Source: Flavimarina sp. Hel_I_48 (lineage in GTDB: Bacteria > Bacteroidota > Bacteroidia > Flavobacteriales > Flavobacteriaceae). Taken from it: a stretch of DNA of 64,000 nucleotides. The stretch lies in the NCBI RefSeq assembly GCF_000733945.1, contig NZ_JPOL01000002.1, positions 2,295,001-2,359,000 of the forward strand, given 5' to 3'. The translations under genes and the position numbers were made by a program. This document shows, piece after piece, positions 46,308-55,380 of the stretch. The notes beneath the pieces are model-generated. The model had not been told where the DNA came from and did no database searches. It worked only from the letters and a program-made list of their open reading frames with translations. Position 1 is the first letter of the stretch. Every line of letters starts with the position of its first letter.

Positions 46308-46330
46308 TGACAACACCGGTAACCGTTGCA
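46306..46330 (+). repeat. miniature hairpin at the right edge of the block
   Basis: AATGACAACACCGG then TAA then CCGTTGC: the arms CAACACCGG and CCGTTG pair around a 3-base loop. It looks like a short or deleted attC-like site. The 328 bp between the lipoprotein and rpiA otherwise hold no gene; an inverted repeat ATTTCTA (46544-46550)/TAGAAAT (46559-46565) near rpiA may terminate it. Confidence 0.4.
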
Positions 46331-46635
46331 AAAGCTTACATTAAAACAATAATCTTTTATTTCAGAATTTAGCAATACGACTTAGTGGTTTATTTGTCCT
46401 ATTTCGAATATTTTTAAATGATCAAATAACTTGGAAATCACCCTATTTACATCCAATTTCTAGCTATTATTCGATGTTTTAGGCAGTTTTTTGTCTTTTT
46501 CCGAAGGATTATGTGAGCATTAGGGATTTTGTAATTTAGCGGTATTTCTAACCTTCCGTAGAAATTATAAGCTTTCTTACCAGTGCTTTTATCGTATTGC
46601 GTGAGATCAGTGTAGGTGTTCTTTTCCCTACTTTT

Positions 46636-47316
46636 TTAGTTCTTCCTGTGAATTTTAATTGTTTGATCTCCTTTCCCCACAATGACAAGGTCTGTTGATT
46701 TGAGAAATAATCCGGTTTCCACAATTCCCGGTATGTTTTGTAACATGATATTGAGAGTATCCAGATCGCTAAATTCATAAATATCAATATCTATGATCAT
46801 GTTGTTTTGATCTGTCAGGTAGTCTGCATTGTTCTTTTTTCGAATTTCAGAATTCAGCCCCTGACCTTTTAATTCTTTGAGGATAGATGGCGTTGCAAAG
46901 GGAATGGTTTCAATGGGTAATTTAAATTTTCCCAGTTTTTCTACTTGTTTCGTAGAATCTGCTATGATGACATTATAAGCGGAATTGTGCGCGACGATTT
47001 TCTCTCGCAATAAGGCACCGCCGCCACCTTTTATCAAACGAAGTTGGGGATCAAACTCATCTGCCCCGTCAATATTGATGTCAATTTTATCAACCTCTTC
47101 CAGATCAACGAGCGGTATACCCAGTTTTTTGGCAAGATCATGGGTTGCTTCAGAAGATGGAACGCCTTTAATTCGAAGTCCGTTAGCAACCATTTTGCCA
47201 AGTTCTTCAATCATAAAGGCACTGGTGGACCCTGATCCCAAACCAACGATCATTCCGTTTTCTATAAGTTTGACGGCCTCCATAGCTGCTACCCGTTTTT
47301 CATTATCCAAATTCAT
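46636..47316 (-). CDS. rpiA: ribose-5-phosphate isomerase A
   Basis: Interconverts ribose-5-phosphate and ribulose-5-phosphate. The 226-aa protein has GLGSGSTS at residues 25-32, DGADEFD at 83-89 and KGGGGALLREKIV at 96-108, where Glu105 corresponds to the catalytic glutamate. This is the first core gene to the right of the accessory block and shares the pentose phosphate pathway with zwf-pgl. Confidence 0.97.
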   Translation of the reverse strand: MNLDNEKRVAAMEAVKLIENGMIVGLGSGSTSAFMIEELGKMVANGLRIKGVPSSEATHDLAKKLGIPLVDLEEVDKIDINIDGADEFDPQLRLIKGGGGALLREKIVAHNSAYNVIIADSTKQVEKLGKFKLPIETIPFATPSILKELKGQGLNSEIRKKNNADYLTDQNNMIIDIDIYEFSDLDTLNIMLQNIPGIVETGLFLKSTDLVIVGKGDQTIKIHRKN

Positions 47317-47573
47317 GAAGATTGTTTTTGACTGTTACTTACAAAAGTAAGGTACATATAAATTAAATTGAATGCTTCATTTGAGCGCTGAATGTTATCT
47401 CTGATAAAATCAGTCAATACTGTTATTTTAGAAAATGGGAAGTCAATCCTTTTCAAGTTATTTATCAGAGTCAAATATAAAGGCTTTACTTCTGTTTTAA
47501 CAAGTGATTACTTAATTAAGTATTTGGGATTTAAGAGCTGGAAATATTCGATCTAAAAATGGCATATGGACAT
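47317..47573. other. gene-free spacer upstream of rpiA
   Basis: AT-rich sequence between the rpiA start and the terminator at 47574. I see no gene, repeat or clear promoter box. Confidence 0.4.
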
Positions 47574-47611
47574 AAAAAAAGCCAATTTCCGTAAGAAAAT
47601 TGGCTTTTAAT
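47574..47611 (-). terminator. terminator of the OMP gene
   Basis: GCCAATTT (47581-47588) pairs with AAATTGGC (47597-47604). On the minus strand the stem is followed by a long T run, so it ends the transcript of the 47633-48256 gene. Confidence 0.85.
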
Positions 47612-47632
47612 ATAAATTTATTACTGAACGTT

Positions 47633-48256
47633 TTAGTTCAATCTGTCGTCAATTTCGGTAGTTGGCAAAAAGATCTGGATACCGAAGTTCAATCCCAGAC
47701 TGTTCTGGTAAGTTGTGTTTCCACCACCCACAAGGCCATTGTACTTCAGAGAAGTTTCAAGCGCTACATTAGGCGTGATGAAATAAGAGTAACCTGGTCC
47801 AAAACCAAACGCAAATCCATTTGTAGTTGGCCCATCTTCAACATTCACACCAGCAATACCGGCATTACCTTCAAGGAAAAAACGACCTGAATTGAGCATG
47901 TTATCAATACCGGCTTCACCTGGGCTTAAATAATATCTTGAAAGCGCCTGAAAACCATATACTGTGGTTTTTGTCGCAATTCCGTTATTTTCAGCTGATT
48001 TTTGAAAACCTAAGTTGGCCACTGCTCCTAAAAGGAAATTATCATTTACGAAGTAACCCACTTTTGGGCTTAAACCTATGTTGTAACCAGCACCGTCATT
48101 CAGGCCAAAGTTGAACCCAAAAAGACCGTTGCTTCCCGTAGATGTGATTCCACTACCGATGTCACTTCCCAGCATCCAGGTTCCTTGTTCTAGTTGGGCA
48201 TGGCTAACACCGTAAGCCCCGAAAATCAAAGCAAATGCAATTAAAATTTTTTTCAT
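47633..48256 (-). CDS. outer-membrane beta-barrel protein
   Basis: A 207-aa protein with a signal peptide ending at SHAQ and repeated short beta strands with Gly and aromatic residues (FNFGLNDGAGYNIGLSPKVGY, FAFGFGPGYSYF, LNFGIQIF). It fits the OmpA-like 8-strand barrels of Bacteroidota. No C-terminal peptidoglycan-binding domain is present. Function unknown. Confidence 0.8.
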   Translation of the reverse strand: MKKILIAFALIFGAYGVSHAQLEQGTWMLGSDIGSGITSTGSNGLFGFNFGLNDGAGYNIGLSPKVGYFVNDNFLLGAVANLGFQKSAENNGIATKTTVYGFQALSRYYLSPGEAGIDNMLNSGRFFLEGNAGIAGVNVEDGPTTNGFAFGFGPGYSYFITPNVALETSLKYNGLVGGGNTTYQNSLGLNFGIQIFLPTTEIDDRLN

Positions 48257-48447
48257 GTTAAGTTGAGTTTTTGTTTTACAGCTAAGTGCTGCAAATAAGT
48301 TGTTTTTATAATTTTAGTTGGGTAAAGTTAGAGTATTCCCAAAGCCGCTATATTTTTTTTGCTTTAATTTAGTAAGGTGTTAAATAAACTTTAAGGTTGT
48401 GCCGGTAGGGTATCTGAATTAAAGGAATAGATCGTTTTAAATTAAGG

Positions 48448-49281
48448 CTACGCTGATAACTGCGCGTAGGATCCCTGTATAAAGGAGCGACCGTACTTGC
48501 GCTCTAACCGGCGAAGGGTAAAATGTGCAGTTGCCATTTTTTGAAAGTGGGCGATAAACAGCACATTTATAGATGCGCCGGCTACACCGCCCACTACGGG
48601 TAGTAGTTGCGCCATAAATTTTTCACTCACTTGAAGACTGTACCGTGCGCTTACCTGGCCTATTACTTTTGCAAGTGGGGCAGAAGATTGTGCTGCCAGT
48701 GTTTCAATAACCCTGGAGGTACCATTATTTGCAATATAGGTACTGGCGTGGCTCATTGCAGAGCGTAGGGCTGCGCGGGTAGCATAATAGCTCGTATCCA
48801 GTTCGTCGTCATCTTCAGAAGTGCCGCCCAGGGCAAAAACCTCAAGACACGCGAGCTGTGTTTCTATCGCATACACGTCCTCACCCTGACTGCGGGCGAT
48901 ATCCAGGATGGAACGCATCATAAACTTAGTGGTAAACAACAAATCTGCCGTAAAGCCTGCTACGCCCAGAAATCCACCTGCTGCACCAGAAAAGCCGGTG
49001 ACCATTTTGTACATGGTATTTAACGATTTCTGGCCTGTTTTACCATTGTTCATGGTTTTTAGATTGGCCTTGACGGCAACGCGCAACGCCTGTTGAATGG
49101 TGTGCTGTACTTTATCCTGATATTTCTCGGGAATCATGGCCAGGCCACTATCTATGGGTGTCCCTATGGTATTAAAAGCCCTCATTAAAAAGGAAACATG
49201 TTCCAGGTCATATTTGGCTTTTTTTAGGGACTGAAGATCTTCTTGGGCAATATGTTGTAAACTTAGGGATTGGGAGGTCAT
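48448..49281 (-). CDS. EcsC family protein
   Basis: A 277-aa protein of the EcsC family. The conserved Gly-rich segment is GFSGAAGGFLGVAGFTADLLFTTKFMMRSI and the later VVGGVAGASINVLFIAHF, both hydrophobic. EcsC family members are membrane-associated with unclear biochemical role. It stands alone. Confidence 0.82.
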   Translation of the reverse strand: MTSQSLSLQHIAQEDLQSLKKAKYDLEHVSFLMRAFNTIGTPIDSGLAMIPEKYQDKVQHTIQQALRVAVKANLKTMNNGKTGQKSLNTMYKMVTGFSGAAGGFLGVAGFTADLLFTTKFMMRSILDIARSQGEDVYAIETQLACLEVFALGGTSEDDDELDTSYYATRAALRSAMSHASTYIANNGTSRVIETLAAQSSAPLAKVIGQVSARYSLQVSEKFMAQLLPVVGGVAGASINVLFIAHFQKMATAHFTLRRLERKYGRSFIQGSYAQLSA

Positions 49282-49754
49282 GTATAGGTTTTTTTAATGG
49301 GACAAAAGTTGGTTTGGGTTTTCCGAATTTTAAAATAGAATATAAATTCTAATTCAAGTAGTAACGCACTCCTCTTATTTAATATTAAAAGATGCATTTT
49401 ATTGATAGATCAAATAGTATGCAAAAACACGGCTTTGTATATCAAAATTGCCAATTTTGTTTTAAAAAGCATGTATCATTTGATATAAACTACACCTTTG
49501 AAAATACTATTTTGGGTTGAAATTCCGCTAAATCAGAGGGGTTTTTACCAATATATTCCTTAAAAATGGGGCACTTTTTACCAATTATCAACCCAATTTT
49601 AAGGTTTTAATAAAAAATCAGTTGATTATTTCAGATTCTAAAATTAAACCATCTCTTATTTTTAAAGTCATAGTTCTACATAGGTGTTGAATATATCTTC
49701 AATACTTGATTAAATTTGCCATTGTACATAAATAGTAGCCGGTAAGGTCAAAGA
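49282..49754. other. non-coding region upstream of the efflux operon
   Basis: 473 bp of AT-rich DNA between the EcsC gene and the efflux operon. A promoter-like pair sits at its right end (49687-49718); nothing else is recognised. Confidence 0.4.
49687..49718 (+). promoter_or_regulatory. promoter of the RND efflux operon
   Basis: TAAATTTG at 49711-49718 matches TAnnTTTG, with TTGA at 49687-49690 as a weak upstream element, spacer 20. The start codon is 36 bp further downstream. Confidence 0.5.
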
Positions 49755-50834
49755 ATGAAAACAAAATACATTGTATACTCGGTACTCATACTGGGTTTGC
49801 TGGGGCTGGTAGCCTACAGGGTAATTGATAATAAGGAAAAAGATGAAGCTGGTGAGCAGGGACGGGGCAACACGATGGTTACCGTGGGCGGCATGATTCT
49901 CGAACCGCAAAAATTTGAGGACAACCTGTCCTTATCTGGTTCCCTTGAAGCGAATGAGCAAATTGACTTGCGCAGTGAGGTCAACGGCGTGGTGGAGCAG
50001 ATCAATTTTGAAGAAGGTTCTGAGGTAAAAAAAGGCCAGGTTCTTTTTAGGGTAAATGATGTCGAGCTGCGCGCCCAGCAGTCTATGATGAGCAGCGCCC
50101 AGAAGCTTGCTTCGGAAAATGAACGCCGGGCCAAATTGCTTCTTGAAAAACAGGCTATTAGTCAGGAAGAATACGATGTTTCAAATGCAGATCTTGCCTC
50201 CTCTAAAGCTTCCTCGCAATTAATAAACGCCCAACTATCAAAAGCTACCGTGCGTGCACCTTTTTCTGGTACCATTGGCTTAAGGGAAATATCTGAAGGT
50301 ACTTATGTGACCCCGCAGACACCTATTGCAAAACTTGTCAATACGAGCCAGTTGAAGATCACGTTTGCCATCCCCGAGAAATATGCTTCCCGGATGAAAA
50401 TAAATAATGAGATCAGTTTTACGACTCCAACATCTACAGAAGAACAAACGGCGAAAATCTATGCTATTGAACCTGCCGTAGAGATCGCGACCCGAACTCT
50501 GCGTATGCGCGCAGTAGCAGACAATAGTTCAGGGAAATTGTATCCTGGGACCTTTGTAAATGTTCTGCTTCCGCTGGAAACTATAGAGGATGCCCTTCTT
50601 GTACCTACCGAAGCTTTGATTCCCATTCAAAATGGAAAGAAAATTTTTGTGTACCGCAACGGTAAAGCACGTGAAATCGAGGTAAAAACAGGATCACGCA
50701 CAGACAGTCTGGTGCGGGTCATAACAGGATTGAAAGCGCGGGACACCATACTTACCTACGGCGTAATGGCGCTCAATGACGGCACGCCCGTTAAGGTGAA
50801 CCTGGAAGATAAAGCTAATATCGCCGCAAAATGA
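49755..50834 (+). CDS. RND efflux periplasmic adaptor
   Basis: A 359-aa membrane-fusion protein linking the inner-membrane pump to the outer-membrane channel. An N-terminal anchor helix is followed by the lipoyl-like half motif LRSEVNGVVEQINFEEGSEV, an alpha-hairpin region, and a second lipoyl half at TVRAPFSGTIGLREISEG. Its stop overlaps the pump start by 4 bp (ATGA), and the TolC-like gene follows. Confidence 0.95.
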   Translation: MKTKYIVYSVLILGLLGLVAYRVIDNKEKDEAGEQGRGNTMVTVGGMILEPQKFEDNLSLSGSLEANEQIDLRSEVNGVVEQINFEEGSEVKKGQVLFRVNDVELRAQQSMMSSAQKLASENERRAKLLLEKQAISQEEYDVSNADLASSKASSQLINAQLSKATVRAPFSGTIGLREISEGTYVTPQTPIAKLVNTSQLKITFAIPEKYASRMKINNEISFTTPTSTEEQTAKIYAIEPAVEIATRTLRMRAVADNSSGKLYPGTFVNVLLPLETIEDALLVPTEALIPIQNGKKIFVYRNGKAREIEVKTGSRTDSLVRVITGLKARDTILTYGVMALNDGTPVKVNLEDKANIAAK

Positions 50835-53800
50835 ATCTTTCTACCCTAAGCATTAAACGTCCCGTACTTACCATTGTAATGAATATATCGCTGATCCTTT
50901 TCGGCATTATTGGGTACACCTATCTGGGCGTTAGGGAGTTCCCCTCTATTGATCCGGCGGTTGTTTCTGTAAGCACCAGCTATTCTGGCGCCAATGCAGA
51001 TATAATTGAATCGCAGATTACGGAGCCCCTGGAAAAATCGATCAACTCCATCGATGGTATTCGGAATCTGACATCCTCAAGTGTTCAGGGTTCCAGCCGT
51101 ATCAATATTGAATTCAATCTGGATAAAAACCTGGAAGAAGCGGCAAACGATGTGCGCGATAAGGTTTCCCAGGCCGTGCGGAGCCTACCTGATGATATTG
51201 ATGCGCCACCTGTGGTTTCTAAGGCAGACGCAGATGCAGAGCGTATTCTCTCCATGACGATCCAGAGTGACAATAAGAATATCCTTGAACTTTCAGATTA
51301 TGCAGAAAATGTAATCGCCCAGCGGCTGGAGACCATTCCGGGCGTGAGCAGTGTACAGATCTGGGGACAGCGCCGCTACGCCATGAAATTGTGGATAGAT
51401 CCTATAAAGCTGGCTTCTTATGGTGCTACCGTTTCTGACGTGCGTAGCGCCCTTTTAGCGCAAAATGTAGAATTACCATCTGGAAAATTAACGGGTGCCA
51501 ACACAGAACTTACCGTAAAAACTATAGGAAATCTCTCTACTGAAGATGATTTTAACAATATCATTATATTAACAGACGGCAACAAGATCGTTCGGCTTAG
51601 TGATATAGGTCGTGCTTCTCTGGAAGGGGAAAACATGGAGACAAAAATGAGCGATTCTGGTCAGCCTATGGTCGCCACGGCCGTTGTTCCGCAGCCGGGA
51701 ACCAATTATCTGGAGATCGCAGATGCGTTTTATGCCGAATATGAAAAACTGAAAAAAGACCTGCCGGAAGGTTTTAAACTCAATGTGGTCATAGATGACA
51801 CCGTATTTGTGCGTCGCGCAGTAACGGAAGTGGCCGAAACCCTGGGGATTTCCATCGTGCTTGTGATCCTGGTGATTTTCCTGTTTTTTAGGGATTGGTC
51901 CATGGCGCTTCGGCCGCTTATAGATATTCCCGTTTCGCTGATTGCCACCTTTTTTGTGATGTGGATTTTTGGCTATTCGGTCAACGTTCTTACCCTTTTG
52001 GCAATCGTACTAGCCACGGGTCTGGTGGTAGATGACGGGATCGTGGTAACCGAAAATATTTATAAAAAAGTAGAGGAGGGGATGTCGCCCATTGAAGCTG
52101 CGATCAAAGGTTCAAACGAAATCTTTTTTGCCGTTATTTCAATTTCCATTACCCTGGCTGCGGTCTTTCTACCGGTTATTTTTCTGGAAGGTTTTGTGGG
52201 TAGGTTATTTAGGGAATTTGGTGTTGTTTTAGGTGCTGCGGTGCTTATTTCCGCCTTTGTTTCCCTTACGCTCACTCCTATGCTAAACGCGTATTTGATG
52301 AAGCCCGGAAAGCAGAAAAGGGGCAAATTTTATAATGTGACCGAAAAGTACTTTGTGCAGATGAATAAGGGGTATGCTGATTCCCTTAGCAGTTTTATGA
52401 AACGCAAATGGCTCAGTTTTCCCATTCTGGCCCTGTGTATTGGCGCTATCGCATTATTCTATACATTACTGAAAAAGGAAACGGCTCCCTACGATGACCG
52501 AAGTTTTGTGCGTTTAAGTGTTACCGCCCCAGAAGGTTCTTCTTATGAATATATGGATCGTTACATGAACGATATTACCCAACTCATCAATGATTCCGTT
52601 CCTGAGAAAAAGGTGAGCCTTGTGCTTACTTCTCCCGGTTTTGGAACCTCTTCGGTAAATAGCGGGCGGGCGAATATTGCGCTCGTAGAACCTGGAGAGA
52701 GGGAGCGTTCCCAGCATGAGATTGCCAATGACCTCAATAAATGGGCGAGTGCTTATGTGGGTGCAAAGTCCAATGTTTCCGAAAGGCCTACGATATCTGT
52801 AAACCGTCGTGGAGGGCCACCTATTCAATATGTAATCCAGGCGCCCAATTTTCAGAAACTACAGGAAAAAATACCTGAGTTTATGCGCGAGGCAGAAAAT
52901 GACCCCACATTTTCCTATACTGATGTTGACCTCAAATTTGACAAACCCGAACTCTACGTCACCATAGATCGCGAGAAGGCAGAAAGTCTTGGTGTTTCAG
53001 TTCGAGATGTGGCGCAGACGCTTCAATTATCGCTTAGTGGGCAAAGATTTGGTTATTTTATACGAAGCGGGAAACAATATCAGGTCATGGGACAATTTGA
53101 TAAAGATGACCGCAATGCACCTACTGATCTTACTTCTATTTTTGTCAGGAACAAAGATGGTATTTTGATCCAGTTGGACAATCTTGTCAATACGGCAGAA
53201 CATAGCAGTCCGCCCCAGCTCTTTCACAACAACAGGTATATGTCTGCCACGGTTTCTGCTAATCTTGCGCCCGGTAAGAGCATAGGCGATGGGATCGCGG
53301 CGATGGAGCGTATTAAAGATAAGGTGCTTGATGAAAGTTTCACGACAGACCTGGGCGGGGAGTCCCGCGATTTTGTAGAAAGTAGCAGCAACACGCTTTT
53401 CGCTTTTGGCCTTGCGCTATTGCTTATTTATCTTATACTCGCGGCTCAATTTGAAAGTTTTATAGATCCCTTTATCATCATTCTTACCGTTCCCATGGCT
53501 GTTGCCGGAGCGGTATTTTCCCTGTGGCTGTTCGGACAGAGCTGGAATATTTTTAGCCAGATCGGTACGATCATGCTCATTGGTCTGGTGACTAAAAATG
53601 GTATTCTTATCGTAGAATTTGCCAATCAATTACGGGAAGAGGGTGTTCCTAAACTTGAAGCTATTTTAAAAGCCTCTGAGTCGCGTTTGCGTCCTATATT
53701 GATGACGAGCTTAACGATTGCACTGGGTGCTCTGCCTATAGCGGTGTCCCTGGGTGCAGCATCAGAAAGCAGGATAGGGATGGGCGTAGTAATCATCGGT

Positions 53801-53932
53801 GGAACTGTATTTTCACTGATTCTCACCTTATTTATTATACCGAGTATTTACGTTATGTGGTCAAGGGAGAAAAAACACAATCCCGAACTGGACCGCGTTG
53901 AAAACTATGAAAATGAACTACAGCATACCTAG
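50831..53932 (+). CDS. RND family efflux permease (HAE1 type)
   Basis: A 1033-aa inner-membrane pump of the AcrB/MexB type, with twelve membrane helices and two large periplasmic loops. The N-terminus MNLSTLSIKRPVLTIVMNI is typical, and the proton-relay Asp pair is in LATGLVVDDGIVV. It should export drugs, dyes or fatty acids with the adaptor and TolC-like partners. No local regulator gene is present. Confidence 0.95.
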   Translation: MNLSTLSIKRPVLTIVMNISLILFGIIGYTYLGVREFPSIDPAVVSVSTSYSGANADIIESQITEPLEKSINSIDGIRNLTSSSVQGSSRINIEFNLDKNLEEAANDVRDKVSQAVRSLPDDIDAPPVVSKADADAERILSMTIQSDNKNILELSDYAENVIAQRLETIPGVSSVQIWGQRRYAMKLWIDPIKLASYGATVSDVRSALLAQNVELPSGKLTGANTELTVKTIGNLSTEDDFNNIIILTDGNKIVRLSDIGRASLEGENMETKMSDSGQPMVATAVVPQPGTNYLEIADAFYAEYEKLKKDLPEGFKLNVVIDDTVFVRRAVTEVAETLGISIVLVILVIFLFFRDWSMALRPLIDIPVSLIATFFVMWIFGYSVNVLTLLAIVLATGLVVDDGIVVTENIYKKVEEGMSPIEAAIKGSNEIFFAVISISITLAAVFLPVIFLEGFVGRLFREFGVVLGAAVLISAFVSLTLTPMLNAYLMKPGKQKRGKFYNVTEKYFVQMNKGYADSLSSFMKRKWLSFPILALCIGAIALFYTLLKKETAPYDDRSFVRLSVTAPEGSSYEYMDRYMNDITQLINDSVPEKKVSLVLTSPGFGTSSVNSGRANIALVEPGERERSQHEIANDLNKWASAYVGAKSNVSERPTISVNRRGGPPIQYVIQAPNFQKLQEKIPEFMREAENDPTFSYTDVDLKFDKPELYVTIDREKAESLGVSVRDVAQTLQLSLSGQRFGYFIRSGKQYQVMGQFDKDDRNAPTDLTSIFVRNKDGILIQLDNLVNTAEHSSPPQLFHNNRYMSATVSANLAPGKSIGDGIAAMERIKDKVLDESFTTDLGGESRDFVESSSNTLFAFGLALLLIYLILAAQFESFIDPFIIILTVPMAVAGAVFSLWLFGQSWNIFSQIGTIMLIGLVTKNGILIVEFANQLREEGVPKLEAILKASESRLRPILMTSLTIALGALPIAVSLGAASESRIGMGVVIIGGTVFSLILTLFIIPSIYVMWSREKKHNPELDRVENYENELQHT

Positions 53933-55229
53933 AATGATTCGTTTATTCATTTTTTTAGTCGGTTTTGTAAGCTTTGCGCAGGCACAAGAGTTGCTTACCG
54001 TTGAAGAGGCCGTACGCATCGCCCTTGAAAATAACTACGAAATACGCCTGGCCAAAAATGAACTGCAAATAGATGTAGAAGGGGTAAGCCTGGGCTACGC
54101 CGGAATATTACCTAATGTACAAGCGCAGGCCACTGATAATAACAACATACAGGACATTTACCAGGTGCGGTCTGATGGTACGGTACGTGAACTTGATAAC
54201 GGTAAGAACAACAACCTGAATTATGGAGTGAACCTGGACTGGACGCTCTTTGATGGTTTTGGGATGTTTGCCCGTTATGATCAGTTAAAGGAACTAAAAA
54301 ACCTGGGCGAGGCAGAACTGCAACAGGCAGTACTGGGCCGGGTTGCAGATGTGATGACCACCTATTTTCAGTTGGTACAGCAAAAGCAGGAACTTGCTGC
54401 ACTAGACAGCACCCTGGTTATTTCAGAACAGCGGGTAGAATTTGCCCAAAACCGTTTCACTATTGGGAAAGCTTCAAAACTGGAAGTACTCAATGCGCAG
54501 GTAGATTTAAATACAGACCAGACCCTATTATTGCGCCAGGTAGAAGAATATAGCAATACAAAAACCCGCCTCAATGAAATCATCGCACGCGATATAGAAA
54601 CCAAGTTTACCGTGGAAGATGCTATGCTGGTAGATCAGTCCCTTGAACTGGAATCGCTTGAAGATAAGGCAAAGGATCAAAACCCTGAACTTCAGGCGCA
54701 GCTCATCAACAAACGTATCGCAGAACTTCAGTTCAAGAGGGTTCGTGCCAATCGCTATCCCGTGCTTGTGGGGACAACAGGCTATAATTTTAATGAATCT
54801 GAGTCCAGCCTGGGTTTTACCACAACCTCATCATCACAGGGGTTTAATTATGGTTTTACTGCCAGTGTGAATATTTTTGACGGTTTTACCCAAAACAGGG
54901 ATGAAAAGATAGCCAAATTACAAATTGAAAACAGTGCTGTCATCATTGAACAACAATTGCAGACCCTGCAATCGCAACTGGCTACCGCCTTTCAAACTTA
55001 TCTTACTAATGTTCGATTAATCGAACTGGAGCAACGCAATGAAGCGATAGCAAAGGAAAACCTGGATATAACCCTGGAAAAATTTAAGATAGGAACCATC
55101 CCCACGATCGAGTTTCGTACTGCCCAACTCAATTACATAAATGCTAAAGTGCGCTACAGCGAGGCGACGTATCAGGCGAAACTTTCTGAAATTACGCTAA
55201 AGCAACTGGCGGGAAGTCTTACTTTATAA
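53898..55229 (+). CDS. TolC family outer-membrane channel
   Basis: A 443-aa outer-membrane factor with a signal peptide (cleavage near FAQAQ) and the duplicated TolC layout: ALENNYEIRLAKNEL early and the IAKENLDITLEKFKIGTIP repeat near the C-terminus. The longest start overlaps the pump gene by 35 bp; in-frame ATG codons at 53907, 53913 and 53934 are alternatives, the last lying just after the pump stop. It completes the tripartite efflux system. Confidence 0.93.
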   Translation: MKTMKMNYSIPRMIRLFIFLVGFVSFAQAQELLTVEEAVRIALENNYEIRLAKNELQIDVEGVSLGYAGILPNVQAQATDNNNIQDIYQVRSDGTVRELDNGKNNNLNYGVNLDWTLFDGFGMFARYDQLKELKNLGEAELQQAVLGRVADVMTTYFQLVQQKQELAALDSTLVISEQRVEFAQNRFTIGKASKLEVLNAQVDLNTDQTLLLRQVEEYSNTKTRLNEIIARDIETKFTVEDAMLVDQSLELESLEDKAKDQNPELQAQLINKRIAELQFKRVRANRYPVLVGTTGYNFNESESSLGFTTTSSSQGFNYGFTASVNIFDGFTQNRDEKIAKLQIENSAVIIEQQLQTLQSQLATAFQTYLTNVRLIELEQRNEAIAKENLDITLEKFKIGTIPTIEFRTAQLNYINAKVRYSEATYQAKLSEITLKQLAGSLTL

Positions 55230-55327
55230 ATTGGTAAAATAGTGCTCAAAACTGTTCTAAACCTTGTGTTTTTAGCAATTTTTTATCTGTTTTTGGTAAT
55301 TAATGATTTGGCTTTCTCAAATCAAAT

Positions 55328-55359
55328 AGCCCCATGGTAAATAAACCGTGGGGCTGTTT
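55328..55359. terminator. bidirectional terminator between convergent genes
   Basis: AGCCCCATGGT (55328-55338) pairs with ACCGTGGGGCT (55345-55355) with one G-T wobble, then GTTTG. It separates the efflux operon from the convergent oxidoreductase gene. Confidence 0.7.
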
Positions 55360-55380
55360 GTTAATTATAAATGAGAAGGA

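Noticed and set aside
40635..46330. Conventional tRNA-integrated genomic island with flanking repeats
   Set aside because: No duplicate of the tRNA 3' end and no integrase gene are visible in the window; the modular ends point to a cassette-type structure instead.
46548..46787. 79-codon minus-strand frame overlapping the end of rpiA
   Set aside because: It is out of frame with rpiA and overlaps its conserved C-terminus.
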